Assembly: GCF_014695395.1 (NCBI RefSeq)
Contig: NZ_JACJOF010000038.1
Coordinates: 264,963 to 328,962 of the forward strand
Source of the DNA: Nodosilinea sp. FACHB-131
Lineage (GTDB): Bacteria; Cyanobacteriota; Cyanobacteriia; Phormidesmidales; Phormidesmidaceae
Direction of reading: 5' to 3'
DNA length: 64,000 bases
Shown: piece after piece, positions 34,689 through 43,937 of the stretch
Position numbering within the stretch: the first letter of the stretch is position 1
Layout: every line of letters starts with the position of its first letter
Notes under the pieces: generated by a model
Database searches by the model: none
What the model saw: the letters and a program-made list of their open reading frames with translations, nothing else
What the model was told of the DNA's origin: nothing
Made by a program: the position numbers and the translations under genes

Positions 34689-36661
34689 GGTTCTTCTCCC
34701 TGAATAGCTCGGAGCTTTTCTAGCTGATATTTGGCGTCGTCAAAGCAGCCCAGGCGGCTGACATCGAGACAGGCGCTAGCCACGGTTTCTAAATCGGCGA
34801 TCGCGCTCTCAATATCCCCCAGCTCCGCATGGAGCAACCCTCGGTCGTAATGGGCAAAGGGATGATTGGGATTGAGCTGAATCGTTTGATTGAAGTCGGC
34901 CATGGCCCCGGCGTAGTCGCCCAGATCTTGGCGCGTCAAACCGCGATTGTAGTAGGGCTCCGGGCTGCCCGCATTGATCTGAATTGCGATCGTAAAGTCT
35001 TGAATCGCTCCCTGAAAATCGTTGAGTCGGCGCTTGACTAGCCCTCGATTTTCGTAGGCCAGGCTGTTGTTGGGGCGCAGGTTGACGGCCTCGGTGCAGT
35101 CGTTGAGGGCGGCGGCGTGGTCTGCCAAGTTCGAGCGGGATAGGCACCGATTCAAGTAGGCATCGGCCTTGCTTTCTGGGTCCTTGGCCAGGTTGATGGC
35201 GGCGGTGTAGTCTTGCAGGGCTCCGGCTTCGTCCCCCAGCTCGGCCCGGGCGTTGCCCCGGTTGATATGGGCGTCAACGTAGGTGGTTTCGCGCTCTAGG
35301 GCATCGCCATAGTCGGCGATCGCCCCCTGCAAATCGCCCAGGCGAAAGCGCAAGTTGCCTCGCTGAAAGTACCAGGTGGCCGTATTGGGGTCGTTCTGAA
35401 TGGCGTTGGTTAGGTCTTGCAGGGCCTCCTCCGATTGCCCGTTCTCCCACAGCAGCGTAGAGCGCTGGGCCAGGGCCTCGCCGTGGTCAGGTTTTAGATC
35501 GATAGCCTGGTTGAGGTAGTTGAGCGAGTCATTCTTTTGCCCCACCTGCTTAGCGGCTTCGGCCTGCTGGAGTAGGCTATTGACCGTCATGCGTTGGGGA
35601 ATGCGCAGCAAAAATACCCCCGCCACCGTCAGTAGAGTTAGCGCGACCCCTGCACCCAACCAAACCTTAGCGCGACGGTTGAGACGGGCGGCACGGGGGG
35701 CCGTGGAAGGCGTGGATGACAACTGTTCTGGCTCCATATCACCGTTCTCCGGGGGCGGGGGACTGGCGGGCTGGGCTGAAGCCGCCGGGGTAGGGGGGCC
35801 AACTCGCTCAGCCAGGGCCAGCAAAATGTCTTTGGCCTGGTGATACTGCGCCTCGGGCTGGGGCGACACCATTTTGATCAAAATGTCTTTGAGAGGGTTG
35901 CCCAGGGTTGAGCATTCGTCGAGTTGGAGCTTGATCTGAGCCAAAAAATCGTCCTGGTTCAGGCGAGGAATCGCCTCGTTAGACAAGCCCGTGGCCATCT
36001 GCATGGCAATCATGCCCAAGGCAAAGTGGTCGGTGGCAAAGCGGGTGTACTGGCGGTGCTTGACTTGGGGTAGGTAGGCCGACTCGGCGGTGAGAGTTGC
36101 GGAGTTGCCGTTAGTCTCTAAGCTCGGCTCCGGAGTGCCCGTATCTTGAATCAGACCGAAATCTACCAGCACCAGGTGGCCGCGATCGCGGTGCCGAATC
36201 AGATTGTTGGGGTGCAGGTTTTGGTGGGCAATGCCGTGGCGCTGAATCAGGTCTAAAATGCCCAGGCTCTCAACTAAAAAGCGCAGTACCTCGGCCTCCT
36301 GTCTGGGTTTGCCCTCAGCCAGTTCAGCCATCAGGGAATGGCCAGCAACATAGTTGCGCACCCAGTAAAAGTCTTGTCCTTCCTGCACTGTAGAGAGGTT
36401 TTTGGCGATCGCCTCTTGGTCGCCCATGCGCTTGAGCAGGTTAACCCGCTTGGCCAGCAAATCGTTGAGAAATTTTAGGGTAATGGTGTTGTGGGAGGGC
36501 AGCTGCAAATGCTTAACAATGCACTTTGCCTTTGCCGGGTCGCCATGATCGGTCATCAGGTAGGTCTTTGTGTAGGCCTTAGTACTGACAACTCGAATGA
36601 ACTGAAACCGTCCATCGATCAGTCTTTTCACAACCATTAGTTTTCGCTGAGGTAAATGCAC
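34685..36661 (-). CDS. Kinase-like TPR membrane protein, probable pseudokinase
   Basis: Residues ~10-280 form a Ser/Thr kinase-like domain, a membrane segment follows (about 335-355, WLGAGVALTLLTVAGVFLL), then about seven TPRs to the end. The Gly-rich loop is missing (RVVSTKAYTKTYL), the catalytic-loop HRD is HQN (GIAHQNLHPNNLI, about residue 145), and the catalytic Lys is His. VAIK-like Lys (CIVKHL) and DFG (VDFGLIQ) remain. Such loss of the catalytic Asp suggests a scaffold or ATP-sensing role rather than phosphotransfer. The layout is otherwise like cyanobacterial Pkn22/TPR kinases. Outward-facing TPRs are inferred from topology. Confidence 0.82.
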   Translation of the reverse strand: MHLPQRKLMVVKRLIDGRFQFIRVVSTKAYTKTYLMTDHGDPAKAKCIVKHLQLPSHNTITLKFLNDLLAKRVNLLKRMGDQEAIAKNLSTVQEGQDFYWVRNYVAGHSLMAELAEGKPRQEAEVLRFLVESLGILDLIQRHGIAHQNLHPNNLIRHRDRGHLVLVDFGLIQDTGTPEPSLETNGNSATLTAESAYLPQVKHRQYTRFATDHFALGMIAMQMATGLSNEAIPRLNQDDFLAQIKLQLDECSTLGNPLKDILIKMVSPQPEAQYHQAKDILLALAERVGPPTPAASAQPASPPPPENGDMEPEQLSSTPSTAPRAARLNRRAKVWLGAGVALTLLTVAGVFLLRIPQRMTVNSLLQQAEAAKQVGQKNDSLNYLNQAIDLKPDHGEALAQRSTLLWENGQSEEALQDLTNAIQNDPNTATWYFQRGNLRFRLGDLQGAIADYGDALERETTYVDAHINRGNARAELGDEAGALQDYTAAINLAKDPESKADAYLNRCLSRSNLADHAAALNDCTEAVNLRPNNSLAYENRGLVKRRLNDFQGAIQDFTIAIQINAGSPEPYYNRGLTRQDLGDYAGAMADFNQTIQLNPNHPFAHYDRGLLHAELGDIESAIADLETVASACLDVSRLGCFDDAKYQLEKLRAIQGEEP

Positions 36662-36913
36662 CGGCTAGGGCGTTGCCCGCAACCCTAGGCCGTGGGTCAT
36701 GCGTTAGCGTGCTGCCCGATCCCATCGGTGCTCTGAAGTGGATACCTCAGAGAGCTTAAACCCCTACTTAGGGTCAGCGGCTATCCCAAAAAGACAAGGC
36801 AAATGTAGCGTCGATTTCAGGAAGAAAGCAATGCGGGCTAATCTACCCCACAGCTGAAACTCAATCAGCGGATGGCTAAGATGATAAGGCGACCCATCAG
36901 CAGCAATACTACT

Positions 36914-37324
36914 ATGTACTGTGTAATTTATGACGGTAACTGTAACCTCTGCGTCAGTCTAGTGCAGCTCTTGGAGTCGCTCGATCGGGGCACCCAGTTT
37001 CAGTACGTGCCCATGCAGGACGAGGCCACCCTAGCGCGCTATGGCATCAGCTCCCAAGACTGCGAGGCCGGCATGATCGTGGTTGACATGCAGGCCCCCG
37101 AGCGTCGCTGGCAGGGCAGTGACGCCGCCGAAGAAATTGGCCGTCTGCTGCCCCTGGGCAACCCCTTTGTCCAAGCCTATCGAGCACTGCCTGGAGCTAA
37201 GGCGGTGGGCGACTCAATCTACGCCTTGGTGCGCGATCGCCGCTACGAGCTGTTTGGTAAGCGCCAGGCGCGCTACGACTCGGCTTACCCCCTCTGCGAC
37301 GGAGATGGGTGTATTCACAGATGA
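36914..37324 (+). CDS. DCC-type thiol-disulfide oxidoreductase (DUF393)
   Basis: 136 residues of the DUF393 family. The DxxCxxC hallmark is DGNCNLC, at about residues 6-12 from this start, with the later GRLLPLGNPFVQAYRALPG and DRRYELFGKR typical of the family. The Cys pair suggests redox activity on an unknown substrate. The start at 36914 places the motif at the usual distance; an ATG at 36872 would add 14 residues. A conserved C-terminal CDGDGC is a further Cys pair. It stands alone. Confidence 0.85.
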   Translation: MYCVIYDGNCNLCVSLVQLLESLDRGTQFQYVPMQDEATLARYGISSQDCEAGMIVVDMQAPERRWQGSDAAEEIGRLLPLGNPFVQAYRALPGAKAVGDSIYALVRDRRYELFGKRQARYDSAYPLCDGDGCIHR

Positions 37325-37423
37325 GGGGTTTGACCCCCTCTAGCTACCTTGGAGACATCAAGGCAGCGGCTCACGCAGAATTGGGCAGGCTGCTTCGTCG
37401 TTGTTGACCCAAGGATGACCGTC

Positions 37424-37825
37424 ATGAGCCTGCGATCGCAACTTGCCCTAGCTACCCTCAGCATTTTGGCCACCGCTGCCCTGGCCGCCACCGCCGCAGA
37501 CGCCCGGCCTGGCCAAGGCCGAGGGCAGCGGCCTCAACCCAGCGCACCCGTGGTGCAAGAAGTAGCGCCCCAGGTCGAATCCCCTAGCGCTGCGGCGGCA
37601 ACCCCTGAGGTCACCCTCGAAACCACCGAGTCTGTTCTCGTCGAATCGCTTGAAGTTGAGACTTCTGAACCTGAGTCTGCTGTAGTCAGCACCACAGCAG
37701 AGGAGCAGACGTTACCTCCCGGTCTGCAACGTCAGGTTGCTAGCGATCGCGGCCTGCCTCCCGGCCTTCAGCGCCAGGCTGCCAGCGATCGTGGTCTACC
37801 TCCCGGTTTGCAACGCAGCCGATAA
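37424..37825 (+). CDS. Exported repeat protein (LPPGLQRQ repeats)
   Basis: Signal peptide (MSLRSQLALATLSILATAAL, cleavage near ADA), then an acidic Glu/Thr/Ser-rich linker, and a C-terminus of near-perfect 14-residue repeats of the form LPPGLQRQ(V/A)ASDRG (two complete units plus a final LPPGLQRSR). The start at 37424 has AAGGA 8 bases upstream; the frame stays open further left. The repeats are also tandem at the DNA level (42-base units, about 37710-37822). No family is recognised. A strong terminator follows. Confidence 0.65.
   Translation: MSLRSQLALATLSILATAALAATAADARPGQGRGQRPQPSAPVVQEVAPQVESPSAAAATPEVTLETTESVLVESLEVETSEPESAVVSTTAEEQTLPPGLQRQVASDRGLPPGLQRQAASDRGLPPGLQRSR
37711..37822 (+). 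repeat. 42-bp tandem repeat in coding sequence
   Basis: Two full 42-base units and a partial third encode LPPGLQRQ(V/A)ASDRG. Synonymous differences between the units show that the repeat is not a recent assembly duplication. Confidence 0.85.
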
Positions 37826-37844
37826 ACCAAGCTGGCTTTTAGGG

Positions 37845-37907
37845 ACCGGGTGCCTGTTGAGTTGTCCAACGCGTGAATGGACGACCCCAGGGCACCCGGT
37901 TCTTTTT
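37845..37907 (+). terminator. Terminator after the LPPGLQRQ protein
   Basis: ACCGGGTGCC (37845-37854) pairs with GGCACCCGGT (37891-37900), followed by TCTTTTT. The 10-bp GC-rich stem and T-run fit an intrinsic terminator; the loop of 36 bases is long. It also protects against read-through into the convergent GAF gene. Confidence 0.8.
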
Positions 37908-37928
37908 AGGGCCCATCTGCGGCCACCC

Positions 37929-40220
37929 CTACTCCGGGTTCACCCGTACCCGAGCGAACTTGAGGCCGCTGACTCCCTGGAGCGGTTCTACCATGCCCTG
38001 CTCGATGTCGCCCGCCACGATGCCCTCGCGATGCAGGTAGCGCAGGTAGCGCTCATACTCCTGCCACTCTTCGCTAGTCGAATAGACCACCGTCAGCATG
38101 CCGGGCTGGGTAATGCGATCGCCCTTTTCCGCATCACGGGCCTTATCGATGCGCTTTTTGACGATTTCGTAGCGGGTGTCGCGGGTGCCCCGCACATCGA
38201 ACAGGCGCTCGGTCGATTCGTCGTGGACGATATCTACCGTGTAGCCCTGCACCAGCACCAGGTGAGTGATGGTCATGTCGGTGTCGTAGGCGGCCTTAAG
38301 CGAAAACCCCTTGCGAGCGCAGTCGCACACCGCCCGCAGCTGCTCGTAGCGCAGCGACTTGAGCTGAAACTCGGTGAAGTTGGGGTCAATGGCCTGCCCA
38401 GCATAGATCATGTGGTCAATGCCGTCGGTGGCCTCCAGATCGCAGTAGTGGGGGGTAATCGCCTGCATCGACTGCTGCCACTGGGTCCAGGTATCGCGCA
38501 GCAGCCCGTTGATGTGGCCAATGGTGTCGTCATAGAGGGCGCGGGCGGCATAGACGCAGCCGTGGTTGGCATCAATGGCGGCTTTGTACTGGGCGATCGC
38601 GGCTGCGGCCTCAGGGCTGTGTTGGGCAAAGTAGGTGAAATGGACCTCCACTTCCCCTTGCAGATAGCGCAGCAGCGTCACCTCCGAATCAACCGTTACC
38701 CCTCGCTCCAGTGCGGTAATGTGGTCGGCTAGATCGAGGGCCAGCTGCCCCACCAGGGCATTGTTCACGGCCCGGCCCGCCGATTCCACCACAGCCAGGG
38801 CGAGGCGAAACTGGGTCAGCAGATCTTTTTGAATCGTCCGGTTGCGCTCGTCTGACGAGCCGCGAATGTCAGAGATACCGTAGAGCGGATAGACGTTCTC
38901 AAAGACAATCTGAGCGGGGGGCAGCCCCAGGCTGAGGCGCTCAGCCTCTTGCTCAAACCGCCACCGCACCGAGGGGTGAATGTTGGTAAAGCGATCTTGC
39001 ACACTGTGGCGCATAGCCGCTGTCAGCGCTGGAATCAGCGTCGTGGCGCGGCTGCAATCGTCCTGGTCAAAGGCGTAGGGCCTGGGGCTGGTGAGGCCCA
39101 CGAGGCCTACCATTTGGGCCTGGCTGTCGCCCAGCCGAGCGGCGCGCATCACTAACGGGATCAGCAGCAGCGATCGCACCCCCTGATTCAGCATCGCGGC
39201 CTCGCCGGGAGTAGTGCAGTCGAGGCTAAGGTCAGGCACATTGACCACCTCACGGCGATCGGTGGCTCGCAAAAAGACCGATCCCTGCAAGTCTTCGATG
39301 GCATAGTTGGCCGTTTGCCACTCGGGCTGGTTGAGCTGGGTAAAGAGTTGGGCCTGGCTATTCTCGGCACTCAGCAAAAAGCTGTCGGTAGCGCTAAACA
39401 GCTGCTTCATCAGCTCGTTCGCCTGCTCGAAGCGGCGGGTTCCCAGCACTGACTCGTGACCTACCAGGAGTTCAATCAGCGCCTTGGAGGTTTCCCGCTC
39501 AGTGACGTCAATGCCCTCGATTAAGATCTGGCCGCTAGCACTGTAGTGGCCAGGCTTGAGGGCCGCAATCAGCTGTCTAAAGGCGGGTTCTTGGCTAAGC
39601 AGCTGGGTGGTCACCTGCTCGCGGCTGGGGGCCACAGGCCAACAGTCTGCCAGGCTGGCCTGGAGTTCGGGGGCGATCGCCGTGATCTGCAAGCCCGCCG
39701 TTGCCGTGCGCAGCCGCAGCTCAATCTGGCGCATCTCGCCGGTTTCAGAGTCGGCCAGCGAGACTACCAGCGGCTCGTGGAGCAGCCGCTGCGAGACCAA
39801 GCCGTCTGTCCCGTAGGCATAGCGCAGCACCGCATTTAAGAAATGCCGGCGAAACCGCTCCCGCAGCCCCGTTTGGTCCGCCGCTGAGAGTTGATCAAAA
39901 AAGCTGAGGTCGAGGTGCCCCCCCTCAGAACGAATGCCCGTCAGTCGGCAAAAGCATCGGCTGGCAAACAGCACCGGATGGGCTTGGGTGGGGTTGCTGA
40001 TCGCTGTAGCCACATCCACCACCGCCATCACCAAGTGGCTGTAGTTCTGAATCAGCTCTAGCCAGGGCAAGGTCGGTTGAGCCATTATTTGATCAGGGGT
40101 CTCACCCTCCTGGCTACATCCATTGCGATCGCCCAGACTATACGAAATATCTATCAGCAGTCCCCCCTCAGGGGCAACTATTCGATCAGTATCGATGCAG
40201 CGAGACGATTCATTTGCCAT
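37929..40220 (-). CDS. Large GAF-domain signalling protein, unknown output
   Basis: A cytoplasmic protein of about 763 residues. An N-terminal PAS-like region (~60-230, with FASRCFCRLTGI), a GAF domain (about 255-420, containing GVRSLLLIPLVMRA) and a long helical C-terminal region (~430-760) follow. No kinase, cyclase or DNA-binding motif is seen in the C-terminus (FSLKAAYDTDMTITHLVLVQ and others). It is of a type found in cyanobacteria with unknown output. The ATG at 40220 is chosen; ATG 40085 (MAQPTLPWLELIQN) and TTG 40244 are alternatives. The plus strand shows a long open frame within it that is a GC-driven shadow. Confidence 0.7.
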   Translation of the reverse strand: MANESSRCIDTDRIVAPEGGLLIDISYSLGDRNGCSQEGETPDQIMAQPTLPWLELIQNYSHLVMAVVDVATAISNPTQAHPVLFASRCFCRLTGIRSEGGHLDLSFFDQLSAADQTGLRERFRRHFLNAVLRYAYGTDGLVSQRLLHEPLVVSLADSETGEMRQIELRLRTATAGLQITAIAPELQASLADCWPVAPSREQVTTQLLSQEPAFRQLIAALKPGHYSASGQILIEGIDVTERETSKALIELLVGHESVLGTRRFEQANELMKQLFSATDSFLLSAENSQAQLFTQLNQPEWQTANYAIEDLQGSVFLRATDRREVVNVPDLSLDCTTPGEAAMLNQGVRSLLLIPLVMRAARLGDSQAQMVGLVGLTSPRPYAFDQDDCSRATTLIPALTAAMRHSVQDRFTNIHPSVRWRFEQEAERLSLGLPPAQIVFENVYPLYGISDIRGSSDERNRTIQKDLLTQFRLALAVVESAGRAVNNALVGQLALDLADHITALERGVTVDSEVTLLRYLQGEVEVHFTYFAQHSPEAAAAIAQYKAAIDANHGCVYAARALYDDTIGHINGLLRDTWTQWQQSMQAITPHYCDLEATDGIDHMIYAGQAIDPNFTEFQLKSLRYEQLRAVCDCARKGFSLKAAYDTDMTITHLVLVQGYTVDIVHDESTERLFDVRGTRDTRYEIVKKRIDKARDAEKGDRITQPGMLTVVYSTSEEWQEYERYLRYLHREGIVAGDIEQGMVEPLQGVSGLKFARVRVNPE

Positions 40221-40513
40221 AGTTGCTCTTGACGTACCCTTCAAAAGTCTTACAAAGCAACCCAGGGGAATTCCGTACCAGCCCTGACATCTTTGCGGAA
40301 TCCTAGGAGTTTTTGGAGATCGGATAAACCCTACCCCTGTGGCGCAACATCAACTTAGTATTTGCGTCAGCTCACCTGGAGTGAGTTTGTTGTTTATGTC
40401 TATGGTACCCAATCGCGGCGCGTCATCCCCAGCCGGGCTAGCTGCCCTCCTGGTTAGGGCCTTCACCCCTTAGAATAGAATTTCCGCCCCAGGATTATTC
40501 TCTTCGTTAAACC

Positions 40514-41989
40514 ATGTTTGAAGCCCTGTCTGATCGCCTTGAGTCTGCCTGGAAAAGCCTGCGTGGCCAGGACAAAATCAGCGAGTCTAACATCGACAGC
40601 GCCCTGCGCGAGGTGCGTCGCGCCTTGCTAGAGGCCGATGTCAACCTTCAGGTGATCAAAGACTTCATCGCCCAGGTCAAAGAAAACGCTTTGGGCATTG
40701 AGGTGGTCAAAGGGGTGAGCCCCGACCAGCAGTTTATCAAAGTGGTGAACGACGAACTCATTCGGCTGATGGGCGACACCAACGCCCCGCTGGCCGATGT
40801 GTCGAGTAAGCCCACCGTGGTGCTGATGGCGGGCCTTCAGGGTACGGGTAAAACCACCGCCACCGCCAAGCTGGCCCTGCACCTGCGCAAAGAAAACCGC
40901 AGCACCCTGCTGGTCGCCACCGACGTCTACCGCCCCGCGGCGATCGATCAGCTGGTCACCTTGGGTAAGCAGATCGATGTGCCCGTGTTTGAGCTGGGCA
41001 CCGATGCCAACCCGGTGGATATCGCTCGCCAGGGTATTGAGAAAGCCAAGGCCGACGGAATTGACACCGTTATTGTCGACACGGCTGGCCGTTTGCAGAT
41101 CGACCCCAAGATGATGGCCGAACTGGCTGACATCAAAACGGCTATTCAGCCCGACGAAGTGCTGCTAGTAGTCGATGCCATGACCGGCCAGGAAGCCGCT
41201 AACCTCACCCGCACCTTCCACGACCAGATTGGCATTACCGGGGCTATCCTCACCAAAATGGACGGTGATGCTCGTGGTGGTGCGGCCCTGTCGGTGCGGC
41301 AGATTTCGGGCCAGCCCATCAAGTTCATCGGCGTGGGTGAAAAGGTAGAGGCGCTGCAACCCTTCTACCCCGATCGCATGGCCTCCCGCATTTTGGGCAT
41401 GGGCGACGTGCTCACCCTGGTTGAAAGAGCTCAGGAAGCCGTCGATATTGCCGACGCTGAAAAGCTGACGCAGAAAATTCTCGAAGCCGAGTTTGACTTC
41501 GATGACTTCCTCAAGCAGATGCGCTTTATGAAGAGCATGGGCTCGCTGGGCGGCATCATGAAGTTGATCCCCGGCATGGGTAAGCAAATTACCGGAGACA
41601 TGCTGGAACAGGGCGAGGCTCAGCTCAAGCGCTGCGAAGCCATGATCAACTCCATGACCACCCAGGAGCGCAAGCAGCCCAACCTGCTCTCTAGCTCCCC
41701 CAGCCGCCGCCGCCGCATCGCCAAAGGCTCGGGCCATCAAGAAAAAGACGTGGGTAAGCTGGTCAGCGACTTCACCAAAATGCGCACCATGATGCAGCAG
41801 ATGGGTCGGGGCGGCGGCTTCCCTGGTATGGGTGGTGGCATGCCCGGTATGGGCGGCGGCTTTCCGGGCATGGGCGGCGGTATGCCCGGACTTCCCGGCA
41901 TGGGCGGCGGGCCGCAGCCCGGTTTTCGCCCCCCCAGCAACAAAAAGCAGAAAAGCCAGAAGAAAAAGAAGGGCTTTGGTCAGCTTTAG
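40514..41989 (+). CDS. ffh: Signal recognition particle protein Ffh
   Basis: GTPase subunit of SRP, which targets membrane proteins co-translationally with SRP RNA and FtsY. The N domain is followed by the G domain: G1 GLQGTGKTTATAKLAL (about residues 104-119), G3 DTAGRLQID, G4 TKMDGDARGGAAL. The M domain has FMKSMGSLGGIMKLIPGM and the RNA-binding SSPSRRRRIAKGSG. The C-terminal tail is Met/Gly/Pro-rich with about five GMGGG units and ends in a Lys-rich segment. 491 residues (453 in E. coli). A TAGAAT -10-like element lies about 40 bases before the ATG. Confidence 0.97.
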   Translation: MFEALSDRLESAWKSLRGQDKISESNIDSALREVRRALLEADVNLQVIKDFIAQVKENALGIEVVKGVSPDQQFIKVVNDELIRLMGDTNAPLADVSSKPTVVLMAGLQGTGKTTATAKLALHLRKENRSTLLVATDVYRPAAIDQLVTLGKQIDVPVFELGTDANPVDIARQGIEKAKADGIDTVIVDTAGRLQIDPKMMAELADIKTAIQPDEVLLVVDAMTGQEAANLTRTFHDQIGITGAILTKMDGDARGGAALSVRQISGQPIKFIGVGEKVEALQPFYPDRMASRILGMGDVLTLVERAQEAVDIADAEKLTQKILEAEFDFDDFLKQMRFMKSMGSLGGIMKLIPGMGKQITGDMLEQGEAQLKRCEAMINSMTTQERKQPNLLSSSPSRRRRIAKGSGHQEKDVGKLVSDFTKMRTMMQQMGRGGGFPGMGGGMPGMGGGFPGMGGGMPGLPGMGGGPQPGFRPPSNKKQKSQKKKKGFGQL

Positions 41990-42003
41990 GCTGGTTTAGA
42001 CGC

Positions 42004-42693
42004 TTACGATCGCTGCCACAGATTCAAATCCGGCACATCCACGCTAGGCGGCAGGCTCAGCAGCCAGTCGATGGCGGCAGTGATGACCGCCATGGGAATG
42101 GGTGTCTGCGGGCCGAACCGGCCTTCCTCAATGTCGAGCAGAACTTCCTCGGTGGCTATGTTGCCAGGGTTGATGACGGTGAAGCCGATATTTTGGCTAC
42201 CCAATGCCAGCCGTAGGGCCTGCACTGCGCCCCGAAGGCCAAACTTAGAGGCGGTATTAGCCACTTCGACGGAAGGGCAGTTGTCTAGGCCAGAGAGGGC
42301 ACCGATGTAAATGGCTCTGGGGTTAGCGGCCTGGGAGAGGTTAGCGGCGAGCGATCGCGTAATCTCTATCGGGGCGATCGTGTTGACGCTGATCACAAAG
42401 CGAGTTTCGGCGTCGGAACTGGCCAAAAAATCGTAGGCGTCGGTGAACGCCCCTGCCTCCCACACGCCGCCCATAAATAGCAGAGCATCAATGGGGGTGT
42501 CGCCGAGGGCAGCGGCGATCGCCCCTATCCCCTCTGGCCCAGAAATGTCGGCCTGTATCCAGCGGCCAGCGATGGCAGGACTTCTGGAGACTGACCACAC
42601 CCGATAACCCCGCTGGTCAAAATGCTGGGTGACCGCTGCCCCAATGCCTCGGCTAGCGCCGACAACGACAATCGTTTTTAGATCGTGACTCAT
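42004..42693 (-). CDS. SDR family oxidoreductase
   Basis: Short-chain dehydrogenase/reductase. The cofactor motif is VVVGASRGIGAAVTQHFDQR (about residues 10-29). The catalytic YxxxK Tyr is not clear: the equivalent position reads NTASKFGLRGAV, so a Thr replaces Tyr while Lys is kept. The usual NAG motif appears as LLFMGGVWEAG. This may mean altered or lost activity. It is the last gene of the run that begins at 45444, 14 bases after the previous SDR. Substrate unknown. Confidence 0.85.
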   Translation of the reverse strand: MSHDLKTIVVVGASRGIGAAVTQHFDQRGYRVWSVSRSPAIAGRWIQADISGPEGIGAIAAALGDTPIDALLFMGGVWEAGAFTDAYDFLASSDAETRFVISVNTIAPIEITRSLAANLSQAANPRAIYIGALSGLDNCPSVEVANTASKFGLRGAVQALRLALGSQNIGFTVINPGNIATEEVLLDIEEGRFGPQTPIPMAVITAAIDWLLSLPPSVDVPDLNLWQRS

Positions 42694-42707
42694 GTTGCCC
42701 CCGCGCC

Positions 42708-43358
42708 TCAGTAGAGGGTTTCGTAGTCTCCATTTTCGGCGATGTGGAGCTTCCAGTATTCTTCAGCGATCAGGTCGCTGCTGTACTTGGGATCATCGCC
42801 GTTGACCGTGCCGCAGATGGTGACGGTACCCACTTTAATCGGCGAATCCTTCAGGGCGGCGTGGAGCGTACTGGCCAGCACCCGAATGCCCGCTTTGCCC
42901 AGGGAAAGAGAGACAAAGTTGGGGTCGGGGTAGAGGGCGAACCCGCCGCCAGTAAAGAGCAGCGTGCCTTTTTGCTCAGTCTGCATAGCGGGAAGGACGG
43001 CCTGAACGCAGGCGATCGCCCCTGCTACATTGGCCCTAAAGTCGTTGACCAAGGTGTCGTAGCTGGTCTGCAATACGCTTTCCATCCGGGGCACAGCGGC
43101 ATTGTAGATCAGCACCTCCGGCGTGCCCAACTGCGTTTGAATCGCTGCAAACGCCGCTGTTAGCGCGGCCTCATCCCCTGCATCGGCTAAGAAATAGTGG
43201 GCAGTAATGCCCTCAGTTTGTAGGGTAGTTTGATAGCCTTTCAGCTTGTCTTCGTTGCGGGCGACCATGGCGATCGCAAATCCTTCGCTGGCAAATCTGC
43301 GAGCGATCGCCATGCCGTTGCCTTCACCCATACCGACAATGACGCAAAACTCTGCCAT
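42708..43358 (-). CDS. SDR family oxidoreductase
   Basis: Short-chain dehydrogenase with GMGEGNGMAIARRFASEG as the nucleotide-binding loop (about residues 9-26) and LIYNAAVPRMESV as the NAG-like motif. The active-site region reads FVSLSLGKAGIRVLAST, in which the Tyr of YxxxK is replaced by Ser and the Lys is kept. This resembles atypical cyanobacterial/proteobacterial SDRs. A second atypical SDR follows immediately, so the two may form a heterodimer; that is inference. Part of the LysR-linked cluster. Confidence 0.85.
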   Translation of the reverse strand: MAEFCVIVGMGEGNGMAIARRFASEGFAIAMVARNEDKLKGYQTTLQTEGITAHYFLADAGDEAALTAAFAAIQTQLGTPEVLIYNAAVPRMESVLQTSYDTLVNDFRANVAGAIACVQAVLPAMQTEQKGTLLFTGGGFALYPDPNFVSLSLGKAGIRVLASTLHAALKDSPIKVGTVTICGTVNGDDPKYSSDLIAEEYWKLHIAENGDYETLY

Positions 43359-43385
43359 AACTTTTCTCCTAGTTTGGGTAGGTAA

Positions 43386-43937
43386 CTAAAGCTGAGGATA
43401 GAGCCAACCAGCCAGTAGCTTGGTCAGTCTGGGCATGACCACATAGGTCATTAGAGCCGTTGTGATGAACACTAAAATTAGCAGCTGCACCAGCGGCGGA
43501 AACGGTGCCAACCAGGCTGTAGGCAACAACGCCAGCCCTCGGTTGATGACAAAAATGGCCACTCCAGAAACCACGACCATTTTGTAACGAGCTGGAGGCT
43601 TTATGCCCGGTTTTGCAGGTAGCGTAAACCAGGTTTCTAGCCCAGTGACAATTGAGAATGTTCCGTTGTTAGTGGTGATTTCTCTGGCTTCACTCAAAAA
43701 CCTTTGGCGAGCGGAAGAGTTTTCCCAGCGCTTCAGATTTTCTAGGTGGTCGAACTTGAAGATAATGCGATATTCTGACGGGTTTTGTTCATTGGGTCGA
43801 AAGACCGAGGAGCCTAGATAGCCCTCAAAGGTGCTGGCGGTACCAATGATTTTCTCCAGCAAAGTCTCAAACTCGCGGTCTTTGCCGGGTCTGATGCTCT
43901 GCACTACATCCACCGTCACGGGAGGGTCACTAATCAT
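43386..43937 (-). CDS. ABM-domain protein with C-terminal membrane anchor
   Basis: Residues ~1-110 are an antibiotic-biosynthesis-monooxygenase (ABM) fold: VDVVQSIRPGKDREFETLLE, FEGYLGSSVFRP and HLENLKRWENSSARQRFL. The rest holds two membrane segments (about 120-137 and 148-170). This ABM-plus-two-helix layout is widespread but uncharacterised; heme or quinol-type small-molecule oxidation is known in the wider family. The start overlaps the stop of the upstream propeller gene by 4 bases (translational coupling). Confidence 0.82.
   Translation of the reverse strand: MISDPPVTVDVVQSIRPGKDREFETLLEKIIGTASTFEGYLGSSVFRPNEQNPSEYRIIFKFDHLENLKRWENSSARQRFLSEAREITTNNGTFSIVTGLETWFTLPAKPGIKPPARYKMVVVSGVAIFVINRGLALLPTAWLAPFPPLVQLLILVFITTALMTYVVMPRLTKLLAGWLYPQL

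Noticed and set aside
37737..38732. 331-codon open frame antisense to the GAF gene
   Set aside because: Lies opposite a well-formed GAF protein; its composition follows GC skew of the complementary frame.
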